A stretch of DNA of 64,000 nt from CAILZL01 sp049840395 (GCA_049840395.1 JASGLD010000002.1:62001-126000), one strand, 5' to 3'; positions 26,341-34,884 are shown, counted from the stretch's first letter. A program made the numbers and translations. The notes: generated from the letters alone by a model not told the origin.

Positions 26341-26415
26341 TGGCTCCCCGGGCCTGATTCGAACAGGCGACCAACGGATTAACAGTCCGTCGCTCTACCA
26401 CTGAGCTACCGGGGA
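26341..26415 (-). tRNA. tRNA-Asn (GTT)
   Basis: 75 nt with encoded CCA. The acceptor stem TCCCCGG/CCGGGGA is perfect, the anticodon loop is CTGTTAA with anticodon GTT, and the T arm has GTTCGAATC. D arm AGCTCAGTGGTAGAGC is normal. Confidence 0.97.
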
Positions 26416-26557
26416 ATACCCATGGAGTCGGCAGAACGCTGAACTCCAGTTATCGAAGGCGCGCGATTGTGCGGAATGAGTGTGGCAGTGTCAAGAAACG
26501 GAACGCTGTTTTTTGTGCAATGTGCCGCGCGCATGAGTTTGTCCAGAACCCAAGCAC

Positions 26558-27748
26558 TTACATGGCTTTACGCAGCGCCGTGTCCATGCGTTTGAGTGCC
26601 TCGCCCAGCGTCTCCATGCTGCAGGCATATGACAGTCGCATATGGCCGGGCGCGCCGAAGCCGGAGCCCGGTACCACGGCGACGCCGCCTTCATTGAGCA
26701 GCCATTCGGCAAAGGCATTGTCATCGGCCGCGCCGACCCGCTGCATGGCCTTTTCGACATTGGCGAAGGCATAGAAGGCGCCGGCAGAAGGCAGGCAGCT
26801 GATGCCGGGCAATTGATTCAGACCCGCGATGAAGAAGTCATGGCGCACCTTGAAGTGCTTGTTCATTTCACGCACGCAACTCTGATCGCCATTCAATGCC
26901 ACGGTCGCAGCGCGTTGGGCGATGGAGGAGGGGTTGGAGGTGCTCTGGCTCTGGATGGTGGTCATGGCCTTGATGATCTCCACGGGGCCGCCGCAGTAGC
27001 CCAGGCGCCAGCCGGTCATGGCGTAGCTCTTGGAGACACCATTGACGGTCACGGTGCGGTCATACAGTTCGGGCACCACGGTCAGCAGTGAGGCGAAGGG
27101 TTCGTCGCCCCAGTAGATCGGCTCGTACATGTCGTCGCAGCAGATCAGTACCTGCGGATGCTGTTTGAGCACCTCACCCAGAGCTTTGAGTTCGCTGGCG
27201 GTATAGGCCGCGCCGGTGGGATTGCTGGGACTGTTGAGGATGAACAACTTGGTCCTGGGCGTGATGGCGGCCTGCAGCTGTGCCGGCGTGATCTTGTAGC
27301 CCTGATCCGGACCGGCAAAGGGAATGACGGGCTTGCCATCGGCCAGTTCCACCATGTCCGGGTACGAGACCCAGTAAGGCGCGGGGATGATGACTTCATC
27401 GCCGGCGTCGATGAACGCCATGATGAGATTGAAGATGCTCTGCTTGCCGCCGCCGGATACCAGGATCTGATTGCGCCGGTAGGTAATGTGATTGTCGCGC
27501 TTGAACTTGGCGATGATGGCGTCTTTCAGTTCCGCCGTGCCGTCCACCGCCGTGTAGCGAGTGAAGCCCTTGCGGATGGCTTCGACGCCGGCGTCCGCCA
27601 CATGCACCGGAGTGTCGAAGTCCGGCTCACCGACGGTCATGCCGATAATGTCGCGGCCTTCTGCCTTGAGTTCGATCACGCGCGTGGTCAGGGCGACCGT
27701 CGGCGAAGGTTTGACACGCTGGACCCGCTTGGAAACGACGAAGCTCAA
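26558..27748 (-). CDS. Pyridoxal-phosphate aminotransferase (aspartate/prephenate type)
   Basis: 396-aa class I aminotransferase of the Ib subgroup (bacterial/thermophilic aspartate aminotransferase type). Key parts are MTVGEPDFDTP, YTAVDGTAELKDAI, LNSPSNPTGAAYT and the PLP lysine Lys240 in VNGVSKSYAMTGWRLGY, with the C-terminal arginine in HMRLSYACS. It makes aspartate or related amino acids from oxoacids in the cytoplasm. It is distinct from the TyrB-type enzyme at 20.1 kb. Single gene, convergent with tRNA-Asn spacing. Confidence 0.92.
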   Translation of the reverse strand: MSFVVSKRVQRVKPSPTVALTTRVIELKAEGRDIIGMTVGEPDFDTPVHVADAGVEAIRKGFTRYTAVDGTAELKDAIIAKFKRDNHITYRRNQILVSGGGKQSIFNLIMAFIDAGDEVIIPAPYWVSYPDMVELADGKPVIPFAGPDQGYKITPAQLQAAITPRTKLFILNSPSNPTGAAYTASELKALGEVLKQHPQVLICCDDMYEPIYWGDEPFASLLTVVPELYDRTVTVNGVSKSYAMTGWRLGYCGGPVEIIKAMTTIQSQSTSNPSSIAQRAATVALNGDQSCVREMNKHFKVRHDFFIAGLNQLPGISCLPSAGAFYAFANVEKAMQRVGAADDNAFAEWLLNEGGVAVVPGSGFGAPGHMRLSYACSMETLGEALKRMDTALRKAM

Positions 27749-27807
27749 GAGAAGGCACCGGTGAGGTTAAAGACAGGCATTTTAGGGTGCCGGGTGGCAA
27801 ATGACCA

Positions 27808-27867
27808 TGTAGGTCGGGTTTTATACCCGACAGCGATGTAAGAGTCGGGTATAAAACCCGACCTACA
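27808..27867. repeat. Dispersed palindromic repeat, copy 2
   Basis: 24-bp arms (27808-27831 and 27844-27867) identical to the arms at 14842-14904, with a different short centre. It lies in the divergent gap between an aminotransferase gene and uvrB, about 110 bp before the uvrB start. Confidence 0.85.
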
Positions 27868-27978
27868 AGTAATGTAGAGCAACAATATTGCTCGACCGAC
27901 CTACACGCATTGGTCTGTCATTCCCCTATGATTCCTAGATCGTTTTAGTCTGAATACGCATCATGGCACGTTCCGATT

Positions 27979-30003
27979 CTGTCCAAAACCGCTGCGCCGT
28001 TCCGCCTGCAGGCGCAATTCCCGCCCGCCGGCGATCAGCCGCGCGCCATCGAGCAATTGGTGGAGGGTCTGCAGTCGGGGCTTTCGCATCAAACCTTGCT
28101 GGGCGTGACCGGTTCGGGCAAGACCTACACCATCGCCAATGTAATCCAGCAGGTGCAGCGGCCGGCGCTGGTGCTGGCGCATAACAAGACGCTGGCGGCG
28201 CAGTTGTATGGCGAGTTCCGCGAGTTCTTTCCGGACAATGCGGTGGAGTACTTCGTCTCCTACTACGACTATTACCAGCCGGAAGCCTATGTGCCGTCGT
28301 CGGATACCTTCATTGAGAAGGATGCATTGATCAACGAACACATTGAACAAATGCGTCTGTCTGCCACCAAGGCTTTGTTAGAGCGGCCGGACTCCATCAT
28401 TGTCGCTACGGTCTCTGCGATCTACGGCTTGGGCGATCCCGAAGCCTATATGTCGATGATGTTGCACCTGGCCAAGGGCGACAAACTCGATCAACGACAG
28501 ATGCTGCGGCGTCTCGCGGACATGCAGTACACCCGCAATGAAATCAATTTGTCGCAGGGCACGTACCGCGTGCGTGGCGATTTGATCGACATCTTTCCCG
28601 CCGAATCCGAACGCGAAGCACTGCGTGTGGAATTGTTCGACGACGAGATCGACAGCATTCAGTGGTTCGATCCGCTCACCGGCGAAGTGCAACGCAAGGT
28701 GCAGCGCGCCACGGTGTATCCATCCAGTCATTACGTGACACCGAAAGAACGCACCATCAAAGCGGTGGATCAAATCCGTGAAGAATTGAGTGAGCGACTG
28801 AAAGAATTACACGCTGCCGGCAAGCTGGTGGAAGCGCAGCGTCTGGAACAACGCACGCGCTTCGATCTGGAAATGATGCAGGAGATGGGTTACTGCAACG
28901 GTATCGAAAACTACTCGCGTTACTTGTCGGGACGTGCGCCCGGCGAACCGCCGCCGTGTTTGTACGACTACTTACCGGCTGATGCGCTATTGATCGTCGA
29001 TGAAAGTCACCAGACCATTCCGCAGCTGGGTGCCATGTACAAGGGCGATCGCTCGCGCAAGGAAACGCTGGTGGAATATGGTTTTCGTCTGCCCTCGGCG
29101 CTGGATAATCGACCCTTGAAATTCGAAGAGTGGGAGCGTCTTGCGCCGCAGATGATCTGCGTCTCGGCCACGCCCAGTCACTACGAAAAGCAGCATCAAG
29201 GTCAGGTGGTGGAGCAGGTGGTGCGACCTACCGGACTGATCGATCCAGAAGTGGAAATTCGTCCGGTGCGCACCCAGGTGGATGATGTGCTGTCGGAAAT
29301 CAATCTGCGCGCTGCGCGCAATGAGCGTGTGTTGGTGACTACGCTCACCAAGCGCATGGCCGAAGATCTCACCGAGTATCTGGACGAACACGATGTGAAG
29401 GTGCGTTACCTGCATTCGGATATCGAGACCGTTGAGCGTATGGAGATCATCCGCGATCTGCGTCTGGGCAAGTTCGATGTATTGGTGGGCATCAATCTAT
29501 TGCGCGAAGGCCTGGACATGCCGGAAGTGTCGCTGGTGGCGATTCTCGATGCCGATAAAGAAGGTTTCCTGCGTTCCGAAAGCTCGCTGATCCAGACCAT
29601 CGGTCGTGCCGCGCGTAATCTCAATGGTCGCGCCATTCTGTATGCCGACAAGATCACCGGTTCCATGGAGCGCGCGCTGGCGGAGACCGAGCGGCGTCGC
29701 ACCAAGCAGATCGAGTACAACCAGCAGCACGGCATCACGCCGCGCGGCATCCAGAAGTCCATCACCGACATCATGGAAGGCGCACGTAGCAGCGTCGATA
29801 AGAAGCGCGATGGCAAGCGTTCGAAGGTGGCTGAACCTCGTGCCGACTATCGCGCCATGAGCCCGCAGCAGGCGCTGAAGCTGATCAAGAAGTACGAACA
29901 GGAAATGCACCAGCACGCGCGCAATCTGGAATTCGAAGAGGCAGCCAGGCTGCGCGATGAAATCGAAGTCCTACGCAAGATCGAACTGGGGTTTGGCATA
30001 TGA
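27979..30003 (+). CDS. uvrB: UvrB, nucleotide excision repair helicase subunit
   Basis: Excinuclease ABC subunit B, damage verification protein loaded by UvrA. Walker A GVTGSGKTYTIANV, the beta-hairpin region EYFVSYYDYYQPEAYVPSSD, DESHQTIPQ, helicase motifs GRAARN and a C-terminal UVR domain (NLEFEEAARLRDEIE) are all present. The frame closes upstream at 27946, and no ATG, GTG or TTG exists before TTG 28057, which would cut off the conserved SGDQP-like segment FPPAGDQPRAIEQL. CTG at 27979 gives SKTAAPFRLQAQF as expected for UvrB. An ATG at 27963 lies one frame away, so a small 5' frameshift is an alternative. Stop overlaps the next gene by 4 bp. Confidence 0.9.
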   Translation: MSKTAAPFRLQAQFPPAGDQPRAIEQLVEGLQSGLSHQTLLGVTGSGKTYTIANVIQQVQRPALVLAHNKTLAAQLYGEFREFFPDNAVEYFVSYYDYYQPEAYVPSSDTFIEKDALINEHIEQMRLSATKALLERPDSIIVATVSAIYGLGDPEAYMSMMLHLAKGDKLDQRQMLRRLADMQYTRNEINLSQGTYRVRGDLIDIFPAESEREALRVELFDDEIDSIQWFDPLTGEVQRKVQRATVYPSSHYVTPKERTIKAVDQIREELSERLKELHAAGKLVEAQRLEQRTRFDLEMMQEMGYCNGIENYSRYLSGRAPGEPPPCLYDYLPADALLIVDESHQTIPQLGAMYKGDRSRKETLVEYGFRLPSALDNRPLKFEEWERLAPQMICVSATPSHYEKQHQGQVVEQVVRPTGLIDPEVEIRPVRTQVDDVLSEINLRAARNERVLVTTLTKRMAEDLTEYLDEHDVKVRYLHSDIETVERMEIIRDLRLGKFDVLVGINLLREGLDMPEVSLVAILDADKEGFLRSESSLIQTIGRAARNLNGRAILYADKITGSMERALAETERRRTKQIEYNQQHGITPRGIQKSITDIMEGARSSVDKKRDGKRSKVAEPRADYRAMSPQQALKLIKKYEQEMHQHARNLEFEEAARLRDEIEVLRKIELGFGI

Positions 30004-30713
30004 ACGCAGCAGCATTGGTATTGGCGCCGGGCCTGATGTGCGATGCCGCTGCCTGGCAGGCGCAGGTTACGGCCTTCGCGGATCAATTGTCGGTGCAGGT
30101 CATCGATTACGGTACGTTGAATTCGTTACCCGGCATGGCGGCTCACTTGCTGGCGCAGGCACCGCCGCGTTTCGCGTTGGCCGGGCATTCGATGGGCGGT
30201 CGTGTGGCATTGGAGGTCATGCGCCAAGCGCCTGAGCGCGTCACGCATCTGGCGTTGCTGGATACCGGTTGCCACACGCTGCCGCAAGGCGAGGCAGCAG
30301 AGAACGAACGGCGTCTGCGTTTCGGTTTCTTGAAGTTGGCTCAAGAGAAAGGCGTGGCGGCCATGGCGCGTAGTTGGGTGCGTAACATGGTCTATCCGCC
30401 ACATTTGGAGGATGCGGTATTGATCGACAACATCGTGAGCATGTTTGCGCGCAAGCCGGTGGAGGTTTACGCGGCGCAGATTGAGGCGTTGCTGGCGCGG
30501 CCGGAGGCGTTTCCTTTATTAGCGCAGATCAAGTGTCCGACGCTGGTGTTGTGTGGCAACGAAGACACGAATTCCCCGCCTGCCGCTAATCGTGAAATGG
30601 CAGAGGCGATTGCCGGAGCGCAATTGCAGGTGCTGGAGCAATGTGGACATATGTCCATGCAAGAGCAGCCGCAGGCCGTGATTGCGGCGATGAGGGCGTG
30701 GCTGGCGCGCTAG
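30000..30713 (+). CDS. Alpha/beta hydrolase
   Basis: 237-aa cytoplasmic alpha/beta-hydrolase fold protein. The nucleophile elbow is AGHSMGGRVAL, the acid is probably the Asp in CGNEDTNSPP and the histidine is in EQCGHMSMQEQP. It overlaps uvrB by 4 bp (ATGA), which suggests co-translation, though no functional link to DNA repair is known. The substrate is not predictable; small esters or lactones are typical. Confidence 0.88.
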   Translation: MNAAALVLAPGLMCDAAAWQAQVTAFADQLSVQVIDYGTLNSLPGMAAHLLAQAPPRFALAGHSMGGRVALEVMRQAPERVTHLALLDTGCHTLPQGEAAENERRLRFGFLKLAQEKGVAAMARSWVRNMVYPPHLEDAVLIDNIVSMFARKPVEVYAAQIEALLARPEAFPLLAQIKCPTLVLCGNEDTNSPPAANREMAEAIAGAQLQVLEQCGHMSMQEQPQAVIAAMRAWLAR

Positions 30714-30848
30714 AGAGAGTGGTTATGTGTCATGCCCGCCTGAGCGGGAATGAAGAAATAAAATGGTGTCAGTTAAGAATTCTTCATGCCTGATGTGACT
30801 TGCATTGCCATGATCAATACTTAGTTGGTCTAGCTGATGGGGGATGGC

Positions 30849-31241
30849 ATGCGATCTGTGAAATCAATCTGGTGGTGCGTGGCGCTGTTACTCAGCTGCC
30901 TCGCTGCACAGTCTGCCAATGCGCCGTCGCTGGTGGGTAAGTGGATCAGCGAAACCGACACCCAACGTGTCAGCTACGAATTCGCCAAAGACGGCAGCGT
31001 GTTCTGGATGTATCAAGCGGGCACCTATTGGAGCGGCATCAAGGCCAAGTACCGGCTCAATGCTCAGACTCAGCCTATGCAGCTCGATCTGTATGCCTTC
31101 TCCGATCCGGACATGGCTGATACCACCTTGCTCGGCATCATTGAATTTACTGCGCCGGACAAGTTCAAACTGGTGATGGCGCGTGAGGCCAGGCCAACCG
31201 AGTTCACCGAGCAGAGCTTCGAGTTCGAGCGCGCCAAGTAA
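30849..31241 (+). CDS. Small exported lipocalin-like protein
   Basis: About 130-aa protein with a signal peptide (SIWWCVALLLSCLAAQSANA) and a small beta-rich domain: LVGKWISETDTQRVSYEFAKDG and later KYRLNAQTQPMQLDLYAF, with the lipocalin-type start G-x-W. ATG 30849 is preferred over 30837 because GGGGGATGGC then serves as ribosome-binding site. Function unknown. Upstream 30714-30836 contains only a short GC palindrome (30734-30748). Confidence 0.7.
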   Translation: MRSVKSIWWCVALLLSCLAAQSANAPSLVGKWISETDTQRVSYEFAKDGSVFWMYQAGTYWSGIKAKYRLNAQTQPMQLDLYAFSDPDMADTTLLGIIEFTAPDKFKLVMAREARPTEFTEQSFEFERAK

Positions 31242-31295
31242 CTGCCATCGCGCACGGTGATGCGGCCTTGACTACCGGTAGGGCGGTTGGCGCTG

Positions 31296-31301
31296 TATAG
31301 T
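31296..31301 (+). promoter_or_regulatory. Likely -10 box of the SRP RNA promoter
   Basis: TATAGT followed directly by a GC-rich discriminator (GCGCGGCCC), the layout of stringently controlled stable-RNA promoters, 36 bp before the mature RNA. No well-spaced -35 hexamer was found (TTGACT at 31268 is 22 bp away). Confidence 0.4.
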
Positions 31302-31337
31302 GCGCGGCCCGTCCGGCTGCCGGATGGAACGATTTAT

Positions 31338-31449
31338 GGTGGCTCGCGTTGGTATCCTCGCGACAACTAGCCGTGAACCCCGCCAGGCCCGGAAGGGAGC
31401 AACGGTAACGGTGAAGTTGGGTGCCGGGGAAGCGCCGGCGCGAGCCACC
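31338..31449 (+). ncRNA. ffs: 4.5S signal recognition particle RNA
   Basis: 112-nt hairpin RNA whose ends GGTGGCTCGCG and CGCGAGCCACC pair perfectly. The apical domain has the conserved CAGGCCCGGAAGGGAGCA and GGGTGCCGGGG blocks that bind Ffh. This is the short bacterial SRP RNA without an Alu domain. It guides nascent membrane proteins to the translocon. Strand is set by the asymmetric loop sequence. It lies upstream of dnaX, as in many gammaproteobacteria. Confidence 0.95.
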
Positions 31450-31454
31450 ACCCG

Positions 31455-31601
31455 TTTGTAGACGCCACAGAAGCTACTGCGCTTGCCATCTTGCGCGCAT
31501 ACGGTGCTCGGCGTCCTCACGTACTGACGTACGCTGCGGCTCCTGCGCTCCGGTTGCGCGCAACCTGGCTGCGCTCGCTACGCTTCTGCGTCGTCTACAA
31601 A
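31455..31601. repeat. ~147-bp imperfect palindromic element
   Basis: Starts TTTGTAGACG (31455-31464) and ends CGTCTACAAA (31592-31601). Internal blocks AGAAGC/GCTTCT and TTGCGCGCA/TTGCGCGCAA also mirror each other, and the centre is ACGTACTGACGTACG. It follows the SRP RNA by 5 bp and could fold into one long hairpin; it may end that transcript or be a dispersed repeat. The remaining gap to dnaX (31602-31734) shows no gene. Confidence 0.6.
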
Positions 31602-31734
31602 GCACGACCGCTAATCACGCGGCAATTTGTGGATAGAAGAGGGGGCAATAAACTAGGTCCCAAGACAGGTTTCACGCCTTCATCGCGGTCGTGTAAAGTT
31701 CGCCGCTCACTTATTTCCCGCGGCTCCACAATCA

Positions 31735-33327
31735 ATGAGTTACCTGGTCCTTGCGCGTAAATGGCGCCCCAAGCGCTTTGAAGAACTGGCTGGCCAGGAG
31801 CATGTGGTGCGGGCGCTGGTGAATGCGCTCAATTCCGGGCGGGTGCATCACGCCTTTCTGTTTACCGGCACGCGTGGCGTGGGTAAGACCACCATCGCGC
31901 GTATCTTTGCCAAGTCGCTGAACTGTGAGACTGGTGTGGGTGCGAGTCCGTGCGGCGTCTGCGCTACCTGCCGCGAGATCGATGAAGGTCGCTTCGTGGA
32001 TTTGATGGAAGTCGATGCGGCGTCGCGTACCAAGGTCGATGACACGCGCGAGCTGCTGGACAATGTGCAGTACGCGCCGGCGCGTGGCCGTTACAAGGTC
32101 TATCTCATCGACGAAGTGCACATGCTGTCGACGCACTCGTTCAACGCTTTGCTCAAGACGCTGGAAGAGCCGCCGCCGCATGTGAAGTTCCTGCTGGCCA
32201 CCACCGATCCGCAGAAGCTGCCGGTGACGGTGTTATCGCGCTGTCTGCAATTCAATTTGAAGCGCTTACCGCAAAGTGTCATCGGCAAACGCATCAACGA
32301 AATTCTGCAAGCGGAAAACATTCCCTTCGAAGCCGATGCAGTGCGCATGATCGCCCAGTCGGCCGAGGGCAGCATGCGTGATGCATTGAGTCTGTTGGAT
32401 CAAGCCATTGCCTTCAGTGGCGAGTCGCTTAATGCCGAAGCCACGCGCACCATGCTGGGCAGCATCGACCGTCGTCAGGTTTACGATCTGGCCGCTGTCA
32501 TCGCCAATCGCGATGCGCGTGGCATGTTGAACCAGGTAGCAGCGCTGGATGAGCGCGCGCCTGACTATCGCGATGTGCTCGGCGAATTCGCCAGTCTGTT
32601 GCAGCGCATTGCTTTGCTGCAGGCGGTGCCTGATTTGGATCGTGATGACGCCGACGATGCGGAAACATTGAAGCAGCTGGCTGCGGCCTTTACGCCGGAA
32701 GAAGTGCAGCTGTGCTACCAACTGGCCGTGGTCGGTCGTCGCGATCTGGAGCTGGCGCCCGAGCCGCGCGGCGGCTTTGAAATGGTGTTGTTGCGCATGC
32801 TGGCGTTCCGTCAGCAGGGCGATGCAATGGCGGCGGGCGTTGCGGTTGCTCCGGTCCGTGTTGCGAATGCTGGCGGTGCTGCTGCTGCGCCTGCCGCCGT
32901 GCCTGTGTCGCGACCGGCTGCGAATTTTAATTCCGCAGCGGGCAACGACTGGCAGGCCATGGTCAGGCAATTGAATTTATCCGGCCCAACGGGGCAGTTG
33001 GCGGCGCATTGCAGTTTGCAGGCTCGCGAACCGGGTAAGTTGCGTCTGTTACTGGATCAGGGCGGCGAACCGTTTCGGCGTCCGGCCATTGAAGAGAAAA
33101 TGCGTCTGTCATTGAGTGAGTTGCTGGGCGAAGAAATCAAGCTGGAGTTTGTCGATGGCGCGGTGACTGCGGCAATCGACACCCCGGCGCGGCGTCAGCA
33201 AGCGGCTGCAGCGGATCGTTTGCAAGCTGCCGCTCAGGCGATTCACGATGACCCTAATGTAAAGCAGATGGTGGATTTATTCGGTGCGGTGGTGCAGCCG
33301 GAATCGATCAAGCCGGTTGATTCTTGA
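31735..33327 (+). CDS. dnaX: DnaX, DNA polymerase III tau/gamma subunit
   Basis: 530-aa clamp-loader ATPase. Walker A GTRGVGKTT at residues 45-53; zinc cysteines 64, 73, 76 and 79; DEXH-like LIDEVHMLS; SRC motif LSRCLQFNLK. The C-terminal ~150 residues hold an Ala/Pro linker and the shorter tau-specific domain. It is shorter than the ~640-aa enterobacterial protein, and no A-rich frameshift signal for gamma was seen, so a single product is likely. It heads dnaX-ybaB-recR, the standard recombination-replication cluster. Confidence 0.95.
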   Translation: MSYLVLARKWRPKRFEELAGQEHVVRALVNALNSGRVHHAFLFTGTRGVGKTTIARIFAKSLNCETGVGASPCGVCATCREIDEGRFVDLMEVDAASRTKVDDTRELLDNVQYAPARGRYKVYLIDEVHMLSTHSFNALLKTLEEPPPHVKFLLATTDPQKLPVTVLSRCLQFNLKRLPQSVIGKRINEILQAENIPFEADAVRMIAQSAEGSMRDALSLLDQAIAFSGESLNAEATRTMLGSIDRRQVYDLAAVIANRDARGMLNQVAALDERAPDYRDVLGEFASLLQRIALLQAVPDLDRDDADDAETLKQLAAAFTPEEVQLCYQLAVVGRRDLELAPEPRGGFEMVLLRMLAFRQQGDAMAAGVAVAPVRVANAGGAAAAPAAVPVSRPAANFNSAAGNDWQAMVRQLNLSGPTGQLAAHCSLQAREPGKLRLLLDQGGEPFRRPAIEEKMRLSLSELLGEEIKLEFVDGAVTAAIDTPARRQQAAAADRLQAAAQAIHDDPNVKQMVDLFGAVVQPESIKPVDS

Positions 33328-33328
33328 T

Positions 33329-33367
33329 GCCCCCACCCTAACCCTCCCCCGCTTTGCGGGGGAGGGG
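33329..33367. repeat. GC-rich palindrome, left of ybaB
   Basis: CCCCCACCCTAA followed by an 11-bp stem CCCTCCCCCGC (33342-33352 with 33356-33366). The mirror-image counterpart lies at 33776-33812, so the two enclose ybaB. It may terminate the dnaX transcript. Confidence 0.7.
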
Positions 33368-33444
33368 ATCAGAAATTCCCAGCTCCACTTGCGGAGCACG
33401 GCAGGGATGCGGCAACAATTTTTCTTTGAATTGGAGTGAATGAT

Positions 33445-33768
33445 ATGAAAGGCGGAATCGGCAACATGATGAAGCAGGCGCAGATGCTGCAAGCCAACAT
33501 GCAGCGCGCGCAGGCGGAAATCGTCAACATCGTCTGTGTGGGTGAAGCCGGTGGCGGTATGGCCAAGGTCACCATGAATGGCAAGCACGAAGTCAGTCGC
33601 GTGCAGATCGACCCTACTTTGGTCGGCGACGATAAGGACATGCTCGAAGATTTGATCGCTGCCGCCATCAACGATGCCGTGCACAAGATCGAGAAAGCCA
33701 CGCAGGAAAAAATGCAGGGCGCGATGGCCGGTATGCAGCTGCCGCCCGGCATGAAGCTGCCGTTCTAA
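33445..33768 (+). CDS. ybaB: YbaB/EbfC nucleoid-associated protein
   Basis: 107-aa DNA-binding protein of the YbaB/EbfC family; dimers bind and bend DNA. It begins MKGGIGNMMKQAQMLQANMQ, followed by GMAKVTMNGKHEVSRVQIDP and the C-terminal helix region. ATG 33445 is chosen over GTG 33436 because GGAG lies 8 nt upstream of it and the family starts at MKGG. It lies between dnaX and recR, the conserved order. Confidence 0.94.
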   Translation: MKGGIGNMMKQAQMLQANMQRAQAEIVNIVCVGEAGGGMAKVTMNGKHEVSRVQIDPTLVGDDKDMLEDLIAAAINDAVHKIEKATQEKMQGAMAGMQLPPGMKLPF

Positions 33769-33775
33769 TTCCATT

Positions 33776-33812
33776 CCCTCCCCCGCGAGCGGGGGAGGGC
33801 TAGGGTGGGGGC
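33776..33812. repeat. GC-rich palindrome, right of ybaB
   Basis: Same 11-bp stem as the element at 33329 (33776-33786 with 33789-33799), followed by CTAGGGTGGGGGC, the reverse complement of the lead-in of the left copy except for one base. The two copies are oppositely oriented about 450 bp apart. Confidence 0.7.
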
Positions 33813-33848
33813 AAATCAACACCATCCTTAGCCAACCCACGAGAGTTC

Positions 33849-34448
33849 ATGCTTTATCCGCCGTCCTTGTTACGTTTGATCGAAGCGCTGCGTGTCCTGC
33901 CCGGAGTGGGGCCGAAGTCAGCACAACGCATGGCCTTTTACTTGTTGGAACGCAATCGCAGTGGTGCGCTGGGTCTCGCCAAGGCTTTGGAATCTGCGAG
34001 CAAGGATATTGGTCAGTGTCAGCGTTGCCGCATGTTTGCGGAGACCGAGCTATGTCCCACCTGTGCATCGCCCTCGCGCGACCGCGGCCTGCTGTGTGTG
34101 GTGGAGTCGCCTGCCGATGTGGTGGCCGTGGAGCAGTCGGGTTCCTATCGCGGCACGTACTTCGTGTTGATGGGGCATCTGTCGCCGCTGGATGGCGTGG
34201 GGCCTGATGAACTGGGTTTGCCGCAATTGGAAAATATTTTGAGCGAGGGTGAGATCAAGGAAGTCATCCTGGCCACCAATCCCACTGTCGAAGGTGAAGC
34301 TACAGCCCATTACATTGCCGAGATGGCTAACCGTCACCAGATCAAACCCAGTCGCATTGCGCATGGCGTGCCTATGGGCGGTGAGCTTGAGTATGTGGAT
34401 GGCGGTACGTTGGCGCATGCGCTGGCGGGACGGCACGCACTCCGTTGA
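33849..34448 (+). CDS. recR: RecR recombination mediator
   Basis: 199-aa RecR, partner of RecF/RecO in loading RecA on gapped DNA. It has the helix-hairpin-helix LPGVGPKSAQRMAFYLL, the C4 zinc motif CQRCRMFAETELCPTC and the Toprim domain starting LCVVESPADVVAVE. The C-terminal YVDGGTLAHALAGR Walker-like block is intact. Third gene of dnaX-ybaB-recR. Confidence 0.96.
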   Translation: MLYPPSLLRLIEALRVLPGVGPKSAQRMAFYLLERNRSGALGLAKALESASKDIGQCQRCRMFAETELCPTCASPSRDRGLLCVVESPADVVAVEQSGSYRGTYFVLMGHLSPLDGVGPDELGLPQLENILSEGEIKEVILATNPTVEGEATAHYIAEMANRHQIKPSRIAHGVPMGGELEYVDGGTLAHALAGRHALR

Positions 34449-34563
34449 GTGTGGTCAGCAATTTACGTCGCTGCCGAGTAAGTAGATGACGGGATGTTCC
34501 TTTATTCACAGCCGCTCATGATTCAACGCGTTCCATTGCGTTGATTTCTTTCCTCCGGCCGCA

Positions 34564-34884
34564 ATGATCCTTACCATGAAGCGTAAGCAAGCCAAATCAT
34601 CCATGGTTGATACCGGTCTGAGCGAACAGTCCATCAATGCCCTCTACGGTCTTGAACCGGTATTCGAACCGGGCACGATCAATATCAATTCGACCGAGCC
34701 CATCCAGTTTCTGACCATCAATTGCCCGTATTGCGGTGAGCCCTTGGTCACCAGCATTGATTTGAGCGCGGGCGCCTGTTCCTACGTGGAAGATTGTCAA
34801 GTGTGCTGCCAGCCCATGGAGCTGAGCATCGAACTGGACGATGCCGGTGAGTTTCAAGCCCTGCAGGTGCGGCGTCTCGATTGA
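34564..34884 (+). CDS. CPXCG-motif cysteine-rich protein
   Basis: 106-aa protein with the family signature NCPYCGEPL and a second pair CQVCCQPMEL, giving a likely zinc ribbon, followed by an acidic beta segment. Family members are ~60-70 aa; the extra N-terminal ~40 residues are of unsure status, and ATG 34576 or a later methionine could be the start since no ribosome-binding site stands out. Function unknown. Confidence 0.78.
   Translation: MILTMKRKQAKSSMVDTGLSEQSINALYGLEPVFEPGTININSTEPIQFLTINCPYCGEPLVTSIDLSAGACSYVEDCQVCCQPMELSIELDDAGEFQALQVRRLD

Noticed and set aside
11270..30772. AAAATGGTGTCA shared at 11270 and 30761
   Set aside because: Twelve bases only, with no extended similarity on either side; not enough to claim a repeat family.
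33329..33812. Possible CRISPR-like spacing of GC-rich repeats
   Set aside because: Only two copies, in opposite orientation and enclosing a complete gene; no array structure or cas genes.
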